The notes under the pieces: model-generated
Database searches by the model: none
Seen by the model: the letters and a program-made list of their open reading frames with translations, nothing else
Told to the model about the DNA's origin: nothing
Shown here: piece after piece, positions 37,501 through 49,224 of the stretch
Numbering within the stretch: position 1 is the first letter of the stretch
Layout: every line of letters begins with the position of its first letter
Assembly (NCBI GenBank): GCA_035041965.1
Contig: JAPYMA010000340.1
Location: forward strand, 124,001-188,000
Origin: Anisakis pegreffii
Taxonomy: Eukaryota > Nematoda > Chromadorea > Rhabditida > Anisakidae
DNA length: 64,000 bases
Direction: 5' to 3'
Program-made: the position numbers and the translations under genes

Positions 37501-39498
37501 GAAATAAACCGTCTTATAGGTTGGCTTTATCGGTAATGATTTCTAAGAAAACCTTTCGAATATGAATTAGAAATCACATTGTATATAGACGACAAACAGA
37601 TATATTAAATCTCATCTCTCGTATCGATCCACTTCTATACAATTTCAGTGTCTACCCGTCCGTCCATCGTCTATCTATCCGTTTGCGCTGCTGTTCGATT
37701 AGATCAATCGATCGCAGCCCCACCCGATTGCAACCCATTCTAAATTCAGGTCACGATGAGTTATTGCTCACTGCTGATGCAGCGCTAGTCAGTGAAATAG
37801 CGAAATCCCTCGCTCGCTCACACATTATCTCTCATTGACCCGTGCCGTGCATCCCATCGCCTCTTCAATTTCATTCATTCATATTATTGACATCATTGTT
37901 CAATTCATTTTCACTCATTGCTCTGCGATTTATGAAAATCGTAGTCTACTTTTTTCACCTGATAATGTGGCATTAAGGCGAAACGTTCACGAGAGTCAAA
38001 CATAAATACACAATTGCTATTGGTAAATATGGACTATATTGCTGTTGTAATCTCTCTTGATTGCACAATACTAATATGGTGATTTGCGGTCGGATGTGCT
38101 CATGTTTGAACGTCCATATGATATTTGAATCTGTGAAACATATCGAATGGGTTTTCTAAGAGGTGGTCACAGCGCCTTTCGCTAAGTTAGCGAATCAACT
38201 ATTTCGCTACATATCGAATTGGCTATTCCGCTGCTTCACTGACTAGCAATGCAGCGGAATCGCTCACTACTATCCATCATTAGCTTTTCTTGTTCGCACA
38301 CAACGCTTCTTCGATGTTAACGTATTTATTCGTTTATGAATGAATGATTGATTTCTTAACATATGGAAAAAATTAACAAAATTGCCAGAACTGTTACAAT
38401 TTCAAAGAGTATGTACGATCTGAACCTTATTAGAATATATAACAGTAATAATTATATTAAGAACATCAATGATAGTAATAACAACAACGTGATAATGACT
38501 GAACACGATAATAATGATAATATATCACATAGCTTAAGATATAAATGAGTCGCGATATTCAGTGTTTAAAATGAACGCAAAATTTTAGCACGCACTTATG
38601 TATAAAACATCAATCGAACGGAGACAGGCATAAAAATCTGTCGGCTTATTAAAACGACTCTCACGGGACATAACTTTGAAAAATCAACGAACAGATGCAC
38701 GAAAACGAACAGAATCCAAAGAACACATCAAACAGAACAACGGGCGGAAACTTCGTTGAAATAACGGCAATGATAGTGATAATGACATTGGCAACAACAC
38801 TGATAACAATATCAATAGTAATATTTCGACAATAGTAACTTGACAGTGACGACGTTCGTAATAAAAATTAATGACCGTAACAATTTTAACAATATTAAGA
38901 AAAATAATAATAGTAGTAACGATAATGATAATTACGTATTACAATACCCGACAACTGGTCTATTCATAACATCCTATTTCACTAATCGATATAACAGCTA
39001 TCTTACTCATAAGTATGTATATTTGTAAAAAAATTTATAAGCATCCCAAAAAAAACGAATGAAAACTGAATGCAAATTGTGAGAACTGAAGAAAATGATT
39101 TTAAAAAAGTACAGAGCCAGTCAATTAATCAATCAAAAACAAAAACATATAAAGATTAATGATAAGAGATAGATTTGAATGGAGGTTTTCACGTGTTGGA
39201 CAAAATTACGAAAAACTGAAATTAAAAGAAGAAACTAAAAAAACTGAGAATCGAATAAAACACAAAAGACATATTACTTACCTATAGAAATGTGCGACAA
39301 AATTAAAACAAAACAAATAACTGAATAAATAAATCAGAACAAAAATTGAAATAGTTCAAAAACCTAACACATTTCAAATTCACTCTCAGTTTTATTACAA
39401 CACGAATAACATCAACGACAACGACAACGACAATCACAATAATAATAACATGACGGTGATAAGAATGCCAGTGATAACAATAAACGACAGCAACTAGA
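34594..39498. other. 4.9-kb gene-free interval
   Basis: Between the membrane-protein gene and the 3' end of ptp-2. It holds degenerate GATAAT-type low-complexity DNA (36960-37070, 38440-38540, 38765-38940), a CA-rich patch (37190-37260), and a GC-richer patch (37640-37880). A 13-bp perfect inverted repeat lies at 37784-37796 and 38235-38247. Short open frames have no motif. The ptp-2 poly(A) signal is at 39391-39396. Confidence 0.45.
39391..39396 (-). other. poly(A) signal AATAAA for ptp-2
   Basis: AATAAA on the - strand, about 105 bp past the ptp-2 stop codon. Confidence 0.55.
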
Positions 39499-39827
39499 TC
39501 AAACAGATGGAGCAACATCATTGTGAGGAGATGGATTATTCGGTGACTCAAAACTGAGACCATTATTTTGAAGAGCGTTTCGTTTCTTTGACGGCGGTGG
39601 AGGTGCCAACTTCAGTGTTGCTCCTGGTGGACATTCAATTGCGTTCGTGTTCAAATACAAATGTTCCGAGGAATCTGTCTGAAAATTCAACGGATAACAC
39701 TTAACACTGAATTCAATCAAATTTCATACACTTCACTTCGTTAATCAGTATTAACAACTGACTTCCTAACAGTAATCCACTGCAGAAATTTTATTTCTGT
39801 TCGAAACAATTCATATCGAACGAACAA

Positions 39828-39879
<52 letters not shown>

Positions 39880-42800
39880 CATATATATTATCGAACAGAT
39901 ATCTGATATAACTCCAAGACGGAACCATTCGAACGATGAAATATTCGAGTCAATTTCGAAAACAAACCGATGGTGATGGGAAATTTGCGTTGATTGATGA
40001 AGTAGGACTAGATAGAACGGAGCACGGTGTTAGCGGAGTTGGAGTGACTGGTGTTCGAATTGAAAAACGTGAACCACATCGTTCGCGACGCTGCAAAAAA
40101 TCATTTCAATTCATCATCTAACCAACTTCAGGACGATTCAAAACGCATTCAATGGCAAATATACGTTTGCACTAATTGTCTAGTGCTGAAACAATTATAG
40201 GGCTTACAATGTGTCTTGCACTTGGGCTCATGCCTAGACTTTACTTTTGGATTAAACATATGCGAAATCGCGGAAAAAACGCACAGTAATTGGAATTATT
40301 CCTCAAGTATCTCAGATACCATTACATCGGTATTCATTTTCATTATACGATAAGTGCAAATAAGCAATTTTACATTCCAAATAGATGCAAACCAAAAAAG
40401 ACAAAATGTAAACGTAATCTCAAAATTAAATTTCATATCCTTTACATTTTCCCAGTCACGAGTAAAATGTCGTTTGTTCATTCAATCATCAAAGATCACT
40501 AGCAACTTTCCAAACCCATAAACAAGCATAATACAAACGATTTCCGATAATACCTCGATATCTTGCTGATGGTTCAGTGAAGTGACATAACATGAGATTG
40601 CTTGATAAAGGAAACGATACTGTTGCTCGGTTTGAACCATTCCCGATCGTTGCTCACGTACCATTTGCACTGTTTTTGGGATATCCAACTGACAGTGCGT
40701 CCCTTCAAAAACACATCATCACTAGAACATTCCGAGACCGAAAAACGCATGTTTTTATGGGATCTAGCGATAGCGATATAATGAGATCTGAGATGCCTGA
40801 GCGATGGACCAATCACAGTGCGTTTTTCGGCCATATTAACGACTATTCGTAGTCGAAAATTAACATTTTTAACGACTATTCGTTGTCGAAAATTTAGCTA
40901 TGCGTTTTTCGGTCATAAATATTACCAACTATTCATCGTCGAAAATTTAGCAGTTTAGAACCCATATTTCTCGGAGGATGAAAGTTTGAGAGAACAAAAA
41001 TATCACTGAGAAAAAATAAACTTAAGCAATCGGAAGAGGAGAACGTTAACGCAAACAAAACGCACCTATCCTTTTGATTTGATTGATAAGAATATCAATT
41101 ACGATGAATGTGCCCGTACGACCAATTCCTGCGCTGAAATTACGTCAACGATTCAATCAATCATTCCGACAAAGTGGCATCAATCTCCATAAAAAAGATT
41201 TCCTGACAACTATCATACACAGACACACTAAAAACAAATTTGCAAATCCATTGCCGAATCAAGTAATTAATTAATTAACTGACCAATTAAGTAAGCAGCT
41301 AATATATAACAGATCAAAATGTGGAACAAATAAAATAAATGAATAAATAATTATGCACCTGCAATGTACAATAATAGGACCCGCTATAATATCACCGCAA
41401 TTTTGCGTCTCACATTCGTTGACTTTGGCCAAAAAATTCAACACCGTCCATGGATCTGATGGACAGCCGTGATCGGGCCAACCCAGAAATTGAAAATGCC
41501 ATATCCGACGTTGCTCTCCTTCACCAATATCATCGCAGCAATCACCGTTGTTACCTTTAAAATAAAAAAACTTTTCAATACGAAACAGTTGCTAACTTCA
41601 TATTTGAAGCGAATAAAAAGTCAGTCAAACCAACTAGTGCTGACCAAATAAACCAAGAGAGCTTCAATTCACCTGAGTTGAGGACAGCAGACGACGGCGA
41701 AGAATTTCCTACAGATGACGTTAGTTGCAATACCCGTAACGTATACTTGTGATCCGGATACTCATTCTCCTAGAAAGCAACGTTCAACTTCACCAATTGC
41801 ACTACGCAAATCATTCGCAATATTTCAAGCGTTTCTCCACGAAACAGATAATTTTCTGCTCAATTCGTTCACATTCACCTATGTAACATGCAAATAATAC
41901 CTCCAAAGTTTTCACACACAGCTCTCTTCGACGACCATATTGTTCAGTGGTACCTATTGATGGCCAATAACGACAACACTTGCTCTAAATAATCCACAAT
42001 CAAAACAAATCAAGCGATACGAAAACGAATGAATTGAAAAAAATCAATGAATATACAGATAAATGAACGCATGAAAAGTCAATTTTAATAACGAAATATG
42101 CCTTATATCAATCATCGCATATTCATGGACATATTTGTAAAAGCTCAAAAAATCTATATATTTGAAGAATCTTACTCGGCCGCGTTCCACTTCTTTCGTT
42201 GTCATAACAATAATTCGTGAATTTTGCTGCCAAACCATTCGCCAAAAATCGTTTATCGTATTCGGTAGACAACCCTGCGTCGAGATATATCGTCGATTCA
42301 AACCGTTAAATTCCGGATACTCATTCGACAGAATCTAAATATACAACCTGATCTCCTATCAGCACCTCTCAGTTCACTTCATACCGCAACATAACTACCT
42401 AACAGTGGACTGAACAACCAAATAATAGTGAACTTATCAACAAACCTCAATACGGTTCGCATTGATATAATCATCACAATTTTGTTGTTGCTGGTGTAAT
42501 TGGGAATCATGACTGCATTTCAGGATGATTCGTGTATGATCGTATGGTATTATATTCTTATATCGATTCTTAGCAACATTTTCGGTTTTTCTTCCCTCGC
42601 GTAAACTCATAAATTGTGGCTGCTCCTGCTGTTGCAGTTTCTGCAATTGAGCAAAAATTACTTTTTGGATTATTTTCCTCATTTTCATTTTAATTCACGG
42701 TTTCAGTAACCTTCCACATCAAGTCACCACTAAAATGTGAATGGTTCTTTGAACTGCGAATCGCCTAAAAAAATCAAATGCTTCCGTGATCCAGTTCCAT

Positions 42801-44426
42801 TCACTAATATCAGTATCAAAGAACAACACGAATAAAAGAGTAAGAATTTAAATCGCCAACCTCAAACTCGTCCGCAAAACCGTCTTTACCCGTAATTCGA
42901 TCAACTAATTTGAGTCGCTGGAAACGATCATCGATACCCGTTGCAGGCACTCGAGTGGATGGAAGGGGCTTCAATAAAAACAAATATCTGTGAAAACTCG
43001 ATTCATACACTTTCATCATTTCAGGACTGTTTATGAAAATTCTTCCGAATGAATCCACTCGAAGCATGTCGATAAAATGTTCACAACTGAAGACATGATA
43101 AAATCCGTTCGAATCCAAAATCAGTACCTGTTTAAGATGCACCACAGTACCCGCTTGATCCACCATTGGATTTCGACTATAATGCTCTAGTAATTCTCCA
43201 ATTGTTGAGAAAACTGTACCTCCACCAATGTCGAATTTGCTATTCTAAAGGAATTTTCCTACTGGTTTTTTGAAGAACATTTTGATTTTACAATTTGATT
43301 TATTATTTTCTGATTTTACAATTTTCCTACTGATTTTGTTCAATGAGCATTTATGTGCTTAAAGAGATAAAGAAACGTTGAAACGAATAAAGTGTAACGT
43401 GTAACGTACATTATTGTAAATCATGACATGAGTAATCTTATCATCAGCTGCTTTCACAGAAACAGCGAATTGACCTGGAGTACTTTGGCTCTCTCTAACC
43501 AAATAAGTGCCATGTTTACCCTCCTTCGACAATAATGCCTCAGCTTCTTGCCCCGAAATACCCGTATGAAACCAACGTTCAGTCATCGGTCGTGACACAG
43601 CCCATCCCATTCGCTCATTCGGTGGCACTATCAACGGATATCTAAAATTGTTCTCAATACTTTCGCTCCTCTCCTATCATAATCAATCGAATCTGCACAT
43701 CTTAGTTCGAGAAGATTTGCAAATCTATTACGTCAAATTTCCTATGTGCGCCATTCCAGAAAAACAAAATTCTCTAGTAATTACAGAAATCGTTTTGATT
43801 ATATGCAAAAATGATAACAAACAAAAAATTTCTAATTGTAAGGTCATAATTGAAAACTTACTTCATAGTAATAGTCTCACCGTCCTTTTCCCTCAACTGA
43901 CACGGATTCTCCACACAGAACTGAACCAGCTCACTCAGTGATGCGAACGTACCACCTCCATTCAAATCCAAACAATCGCCATTGTTTTGGATTTTTACAT
44001 GAGTGATTTTTGGGCCACGACTGCAAAACAAAACCCTCTGTCATTATCACTGAAGATCACTTTCGTCGAGTCAAAGTTGACATTACAAAGAGTATTGATA
44101 TGCAAACGTACTGAACGGAAAGAGTGTAGTCGGATGGGCTAGACGCACTTGGTCGCGCCAAGAAGGAACCCTCATTTCCGTACGTTTTCAGCAGACGTTC
44201 TGCCTCAATGCCCGAAACCGGATAGTAAAAGTTCGATGGCCTTCAAATTTTCTTGAACCGTAATTGAACCGTTTCAGTTCTTTATCACTGTACACGAAAT
44301 TCGATCAGCGAAAATTGCTACATATAAAGCAAAATTTGAGAAATTCAAGTGGAAATATGATATTGAAAGTAAATTCGGACAGATAACACGAAGTGATAAG
44401 AACAATTTAGCGAACCTGAAAGACAT
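39499..44426 (-). CDS. ptp-2: SHP2/corkscrew-type tyrosine phosphatase with two SH2 domains
   Basis: Cytosolic phosphatase acting downstream of receptor tyrosine kinases toward Ras/MAPK. Exons in reading order: 44416-44426, 44112-44240, 43862-44020, 43410-43641, 43128-43244, 42861-42968, 42446-42640, 42176-42334, 41901-41984, 41673-41769, 41359-41518, 41066-41133, 40554-40702, 39968-40090, 39499-39678; all phases agree, giving 656 residues. N-SH2 has FLARPS (Arg about 33); C-SH2 has YLVRES (Arg about 149). The catalytic domain has KNRYKN, the WPD loop [10 protein letters not shown] (about 444) and the signature [10 protein letters not shown] (Cys about 483). N-SH2 residues equivalent to human Asp61, Ala72 and Glu76, which hold the closed state, are present. 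The tail has proline-rich [10 protein letters not shown] and LYLN (Tyr about 605), like the Grb2-binding tyrosine of SHP2. Exon 1 codes only MSF plus part of Arg. Confidence 0.96.
39830..39890. repeat. (TA)n microsatellite in the last ptp-2 intron
   Basis: About 60 bp of alternating T and A broken by two single G/C bases, between exons 14 and 15 of ptp-2. Confidence 0.95.
40821..40953. repeat. imperfect three-copy tandem repeat in a ptp-2 intron
   Basis: Three units of about 38-53 bp (40821-40862, 40863-40900, 40901-40953), each ending in a form of ACTATTC followed by TCGTCGAAAATTTAGC. They lie between exons 12 and 13 of ptp-2. Confidence 0.75.
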
Positions 44427-46239
44427 GGGCTGATGATTTTTTAAAATTCCCACAAAACTTAATCAGAATACATTGCAAGGAAACGGCGACACCGATCAAT
44501 CGAAGTAATGGACTATAATTCGAATCTGAAACATCGGAATCCCAATTGGCGTTAGCGCTGAACATTGAATACTTGCAAAAAGCGATACCTCAAACGGTCA
44601 GAAAACAAATCAGAGGATGTTTTCCGACTGAGTCAAGAAAACGAATCAAGCAAAAATCAAACGAAGAAAAACATAGAACATCAGAAAATCCACAAACGCT
44701 GCAGTTCTCTCTACATTTATTAAAGTTTCTAACTACTGATAAATCTTGATGACTTAAATGATAAAAATCCAAAATAACCACTTGTCGTTAAGTCGTCCGT
44801 TTCCTTTCGTCTAAAAATATGTCGTTATTGGAATCAATAATGAACTGGTTTCAATTCGAATATCGTTTTCACATTGAGTATCTATATATCTGCTTTCCGC
44901 TCCTTCGATTATTGATAACCGCTATTTCTGAATTATTCACTTTGAAATTACACATAAAATCTCGACAATGGAAAAAATTCTTCGAAACATGTCCATAATG
45001 TATGACAATTGATAAACTGAATTCAGGTGAATTCAGGTGCGTGACAAATGGAAAACCTCAAGAAAATGTGGCAAAAACTATGCAATCTTGACGTTAACCT
45101 CAAGATTATGATAGCATTCCGATCACTAATTGACTAATGAAGCTACGGACTCATCGACGAGAATTTTCTTTATCATAGCGATCGTTGCTCTTCTTATACA
45201 GACAAGTGTGGATTGGCACTGTTGGTTGGAACAAAAAACAGAAAAAAACCGCAAATTAAAAAAATCACGTTTTGTATTGCGTTACCCTTGACTGCCAGCC
45301 GATTTCCTTACGGCTATTGCGAATTCAGTATGAACACTTCTTTGGAAGCAGTGATATCTTTGGTGGTAAGCATTTCGCCAAGGATCTCTAATTGTAAGCC
45401 TGTAGGGTAGGTATGAGCGATTGACAGCTGGCAATAAGGAAACGCAACTTGTCATTAATTTTTAATCTTGAGAACTAGAAATCCACAGGGAAAGATTTAC
45501 GAACCTTTGCTTTGCTACGGACTTTCAACTGGGTGAAATGATGGAATCGAGGACATGGAACTGAATTACTGGGATAACATTAACTGACGATAGTTTAACA
45601 AACACACTTCCCTGTGATGTTTCATACTTTCCATTTTGGGTCAATCGAATCGGCTAGTTTATACGAAAATCAGTTTGTTGATATTGAGAATTGAATCATT
45701 CATCAGTATCTGATGTTTCCTACGATATGATCTCGCCTTACCCCACTTAATAAGTGACGATATTTCGTGAGCATAAAGCCTTCCAACCTGATCAAGCATT
45801 TTTAAAAGTCGAAGCAATAGAACACGTTGACGTTCAAGAATAAACATTTTATTATATACAGATATCATTGGATACACATATTGGATCGTTATGATATGAA
45901 CGTACACAATGATAAGATAACTTAGACGATAACCTTCATGATCCTTTCATAATCTGTGGGCGTTATACTTTTGAGGTGTATCAGTTGCAGTTACATTCTT
46001 GAAATTATACTCGTGTTATATCTCACTATCAGTGGTTAGTTCAATCACTGAACTGAAATCGGGAGTCCCACTGATTAAACAATAGGAATCTTGAGAAAAT
46101 CAACGGAATCTGACGAAGAATTCATGAGAAATTAAGGAACAATCAATGACGTGACATCAAAACTTCCAACTACGGTTCATCTCAAAACATTGGTACAGTC
46201 GCATAGATCATGGATCAACTACGAATCTTAGTGATTCGT
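44427..46239. other. intergenic region upstream of ptp-2
   Basis: Presumed ptp-2 promoter and 3' flank of the cysteine-rich gene, whose possible poly(A) signal (AATAAA, - strand) is at 45848-45853. No further gene seen. Confidence 0.45.
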
Positions 46240-48987
46240 TTATTGTCGAGTTGCGCCCTGTTTATTCTCCCAAGGGAAGAAGTTACCGAAACCACCGAAT
46301 ATACTCGAAGCACCATTTTTACGTCTGTATTCTTTTGCCTCAGCTTGGAATCGATTCTCTTGAAGCCGTTCGAATGCAGCACATTTCTTATCTTTGAAGA
46401 TGTTTGGCAACTGAAAATGTATCAAAAAATTCAAAGATGTAAATGATTCAAAGTAACTCACAAAAAAAGATTTTTACATTATTTTCATTCAAACAAGAGT
46501 GCAAAATCAGTTCTGTCAAGTGAACGTACCGAATTCGCTGTGGTGGCTGCTTCGAAAAGAAGATTTGTTTTCACTTTAGCACCTTCAATTTCATAGTCTA
46601 CTACTGAGTGTTCACAGGCCAACAGACGATCCGGATTCCGTTTGGAAACCCAATATTCCAACAGCTCTGAATTGGTTGGAGTGTACGATCCTTGCTGAAA
46701 TTCAATCAGTTATCACTTTATTGACCACTTATCGCCTCCAATCACATTAATCACTCCTTATCATTTCGATCACTTCTATCAGTTCACATCTTCCTGCTTC
46801 AGCCAACGTCACATACTTTCATCCAATAAATTATTTGCTCAACTTTTTTTCAGAAAATATTTCTTTTTCAATATTTTAATAAATTTTCAAAATGGTCTGT
46901 TGAAATGATAATCGTCAAGTAGAGGAAATTTTTGAATTTCTGAAATGAGCGCAAATTTTGCTGACAGTGAGAGAAAATAATTGTCGGAAAAATTTTTTGA
47001 AATATTCGCACCTCAATGCTGTTCGCTGCCAACCATTCGCCAATCATTGCCAACTTGAACGCTTTACCCAACAACGGATTGTCGATACTTGCGAAAAATT
47101 CTTTTTCTAACTGAAACACAAATTCGACGTTTTTTCATCTTCAGACGAACGTAAATACTTCATGAATCATTCAGACGCTTTCTTTTGCTGATACATTTAT
47201 GATAGTGCGTCAGGCAAACTGAAAGGGTGATGATCTGCAGACTTTCAATTTTCAAATGATTATATTTGCCAAGGACTGAAATTTTCATCGATCTGAACGC
47301 CTCAACTCATCAACCCCGTTGTCATCAGATAAGAACAGTTAATAAGTATATATTTGTGGTACATTTATACCAAATTCATTCGAGTTCGATGCAATATGCT
47401 CATGGATAACTCACTTCAGCTCGTTGAGCAGTACATAAACAAAGTGAATGAATGAATCTCAAGCAGAGACATTAAAGTGGAGTGAATTCGGTATATATAG
47501 ATGAATATTACGTTGAAAATCTATCTCTATTGTTTTGAGGTAATGACAGTCCGCATTAACTGTCTTTTCAACTGAAACATCATTGCTTACAATTGGGATA
47601 AAGTTTTTATTAGACTATACAAACGATACGAAATTCGTAACAATGAGTAAAAATCGCTCGCGCGCATAAAAACATGCGATATAGTGCATACCTCAGCACG
47701 TGTGTCGCCTCTCTCGTAGAATTTCATCCAGATGTCAATGGCGCCTTGTTTCTGCCAATAATCTTTTTGCCATACTGATTTCGAGAACGCCGAACACATC
47801 GTGAAATTTGGATCCTCGGGTGGAGGGCAAAGTTTTACAGTCAAACGATAGGTGCGTTCCTCGGTGGCACGACACAGGTTACCGTCCGTGTTCTCCAACA
47901 ATTTCAGCTTCCTAAAAGACGTCTATTGTGACTGAACCAGGCATTTAAATATTCATTGAGTCCTGGATCAAAGTCAGATTCTGTAATCCTATCAAGTCCC
48001 CAAGATTTCAGGCACTATTATCTTATTAAGTCCTTACGATCTCAGCCATTATTTATTAAATCGAAATTTCAATGCCCTAATATCTTAGCAACTTCGACTT
48101 CTTCCAAACCAAAGGCTTGAATGAAGCTCATGTGCCCAAGCCTGAAGTAAGATGACCTTGTGTTCTTGCACCAGTCACAGTAGAAGCATTCTCGACCGCA
48201 GGTTGCCACATCCATGCAACGCAGTTTGCCGATCGGTTGCACCATAACATCAAGTTTCATTGCGAGTCGGTTTATGTGCACCTCTTGAAAACAAAAACTG
48301 ATTATCTTCAAGAAAAATGACATAAATATGTTACAGGTTAGACCATAACAGTCATGCCTAAGCAATTTTACTTTTACGTTTCGAGCCAGCTTAAAGACAA
48401 CCATGAATTGATGAGTTCAATCAAGCTGTTGAAACTCAAGCAGTTCAAAGGAAGCATGAATTAGATCACTGCTTGAAAAGTAACAAACTCTCCAACAATT
48501 CAGATTCTCACCAGTATCATTACCATTATGGCACTGACCAAATCCGAGATAGAGAGTAATGCCGATACCCGGGCCTGGCCAATGAGAGGTTAAAAGAAAG
48601 AGAATCTGGGAAAGGGTTAGGGATTCACGTTAGGTGATGGATGCAAATTACAAAGGATGACAACGAACTTGGTGGTAGAGTGACATCAATGGACATATCG
48701 AAACAATCCGGCCAAGTCAACTTCAGCGTGCCATCGCCTTCACGTTCCGATGAGTGGTGGAAGGATGGATTGGCGACTTTAATTGGCTCAACGCATGGTT
48801 GTCCGTTGACCTCACGACAACACGCCGACGTCCGTGCGTCTTTCAGTTTTGCGATGAACAAATTCTTACTTATCACTGCCTGCAAAAGACGACAGTAATC
48901 GGAAATGGGACTGAAATATTCCGGAAGTCGAATAGCAAAATTATTCATAAAATGAGCACTCGAAAAAGCTATGGATGAATAATGCAA
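46240..48987 (-). CDS. cysteine-rich nematode protein, unrecognised; 5' end uncertain
   Basis: Exons in reading order: 48669-48879 (5' part uncertain), 48512-48574, 48157-48283, 47692-47911, 47012-47110, 46530-46694, 46240-46410; all internal phases agree. About 350 residues after the uncertain start. Cys clusters include TSACCREVNGQPC, WPDCF, LGFGQC, LRCMDVATCGRECFYCDWC, NLCRA, KLCPPP, and later single Cys. The C-terminal part is more helical and polar, ending GGFGNFFPWENKQGATRQ. Open frame runs unbroken up to an ATG at 48987, but a strong acceptor (CTTTTGCAG) sits at 48880, so a separate first exon is equally likely. Spacing of Cys resembles an extracellular protein, yet no signal peptide is seen. 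Lies about 240 bp downstream of a co-directional secreted-protein gene, so the two could be one operon. Function unknown. Confidence 0.75.
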
Positions 48988-49147
48988 AATGATCGATTAC
49001 ACTTTCGTGGAAGCTATCTTAATCAAGCACATCGAATTTATGCTTTGCATTCATTTCCGTGCATCTTTCAGTTTCGAAACTGAGATTGTAATCTGTTAAA
49101 GGGTTCGAATATTTCAATTTTCAAGAGATCAGTCTGCCTAGAAATTG

Positions 49148-49191
49148 CTGATCAACAGATTGCTTCTCCTGATCAACAGATTGCTGCTTCT
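49148..49191. repeat. short tandem duplication
   Basis: Two copies of CTGATCAACAGATTGCTTCT-like sequence (49148-49167 and 49169-49191) in the gap between the secreted and the cysteine-rich gene. Confidence 0.7.
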
Positions 49192-49224
49192 GCGATCAGT
49201 CTGGTTTAAGACAGAATAGCCTGT

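Noticed and set aside
40592..40852. 86-codon + strand frame
   Set aside because: Antisense to the catalytic-domain exon of ptp-2 and an intronic tandem repeat.
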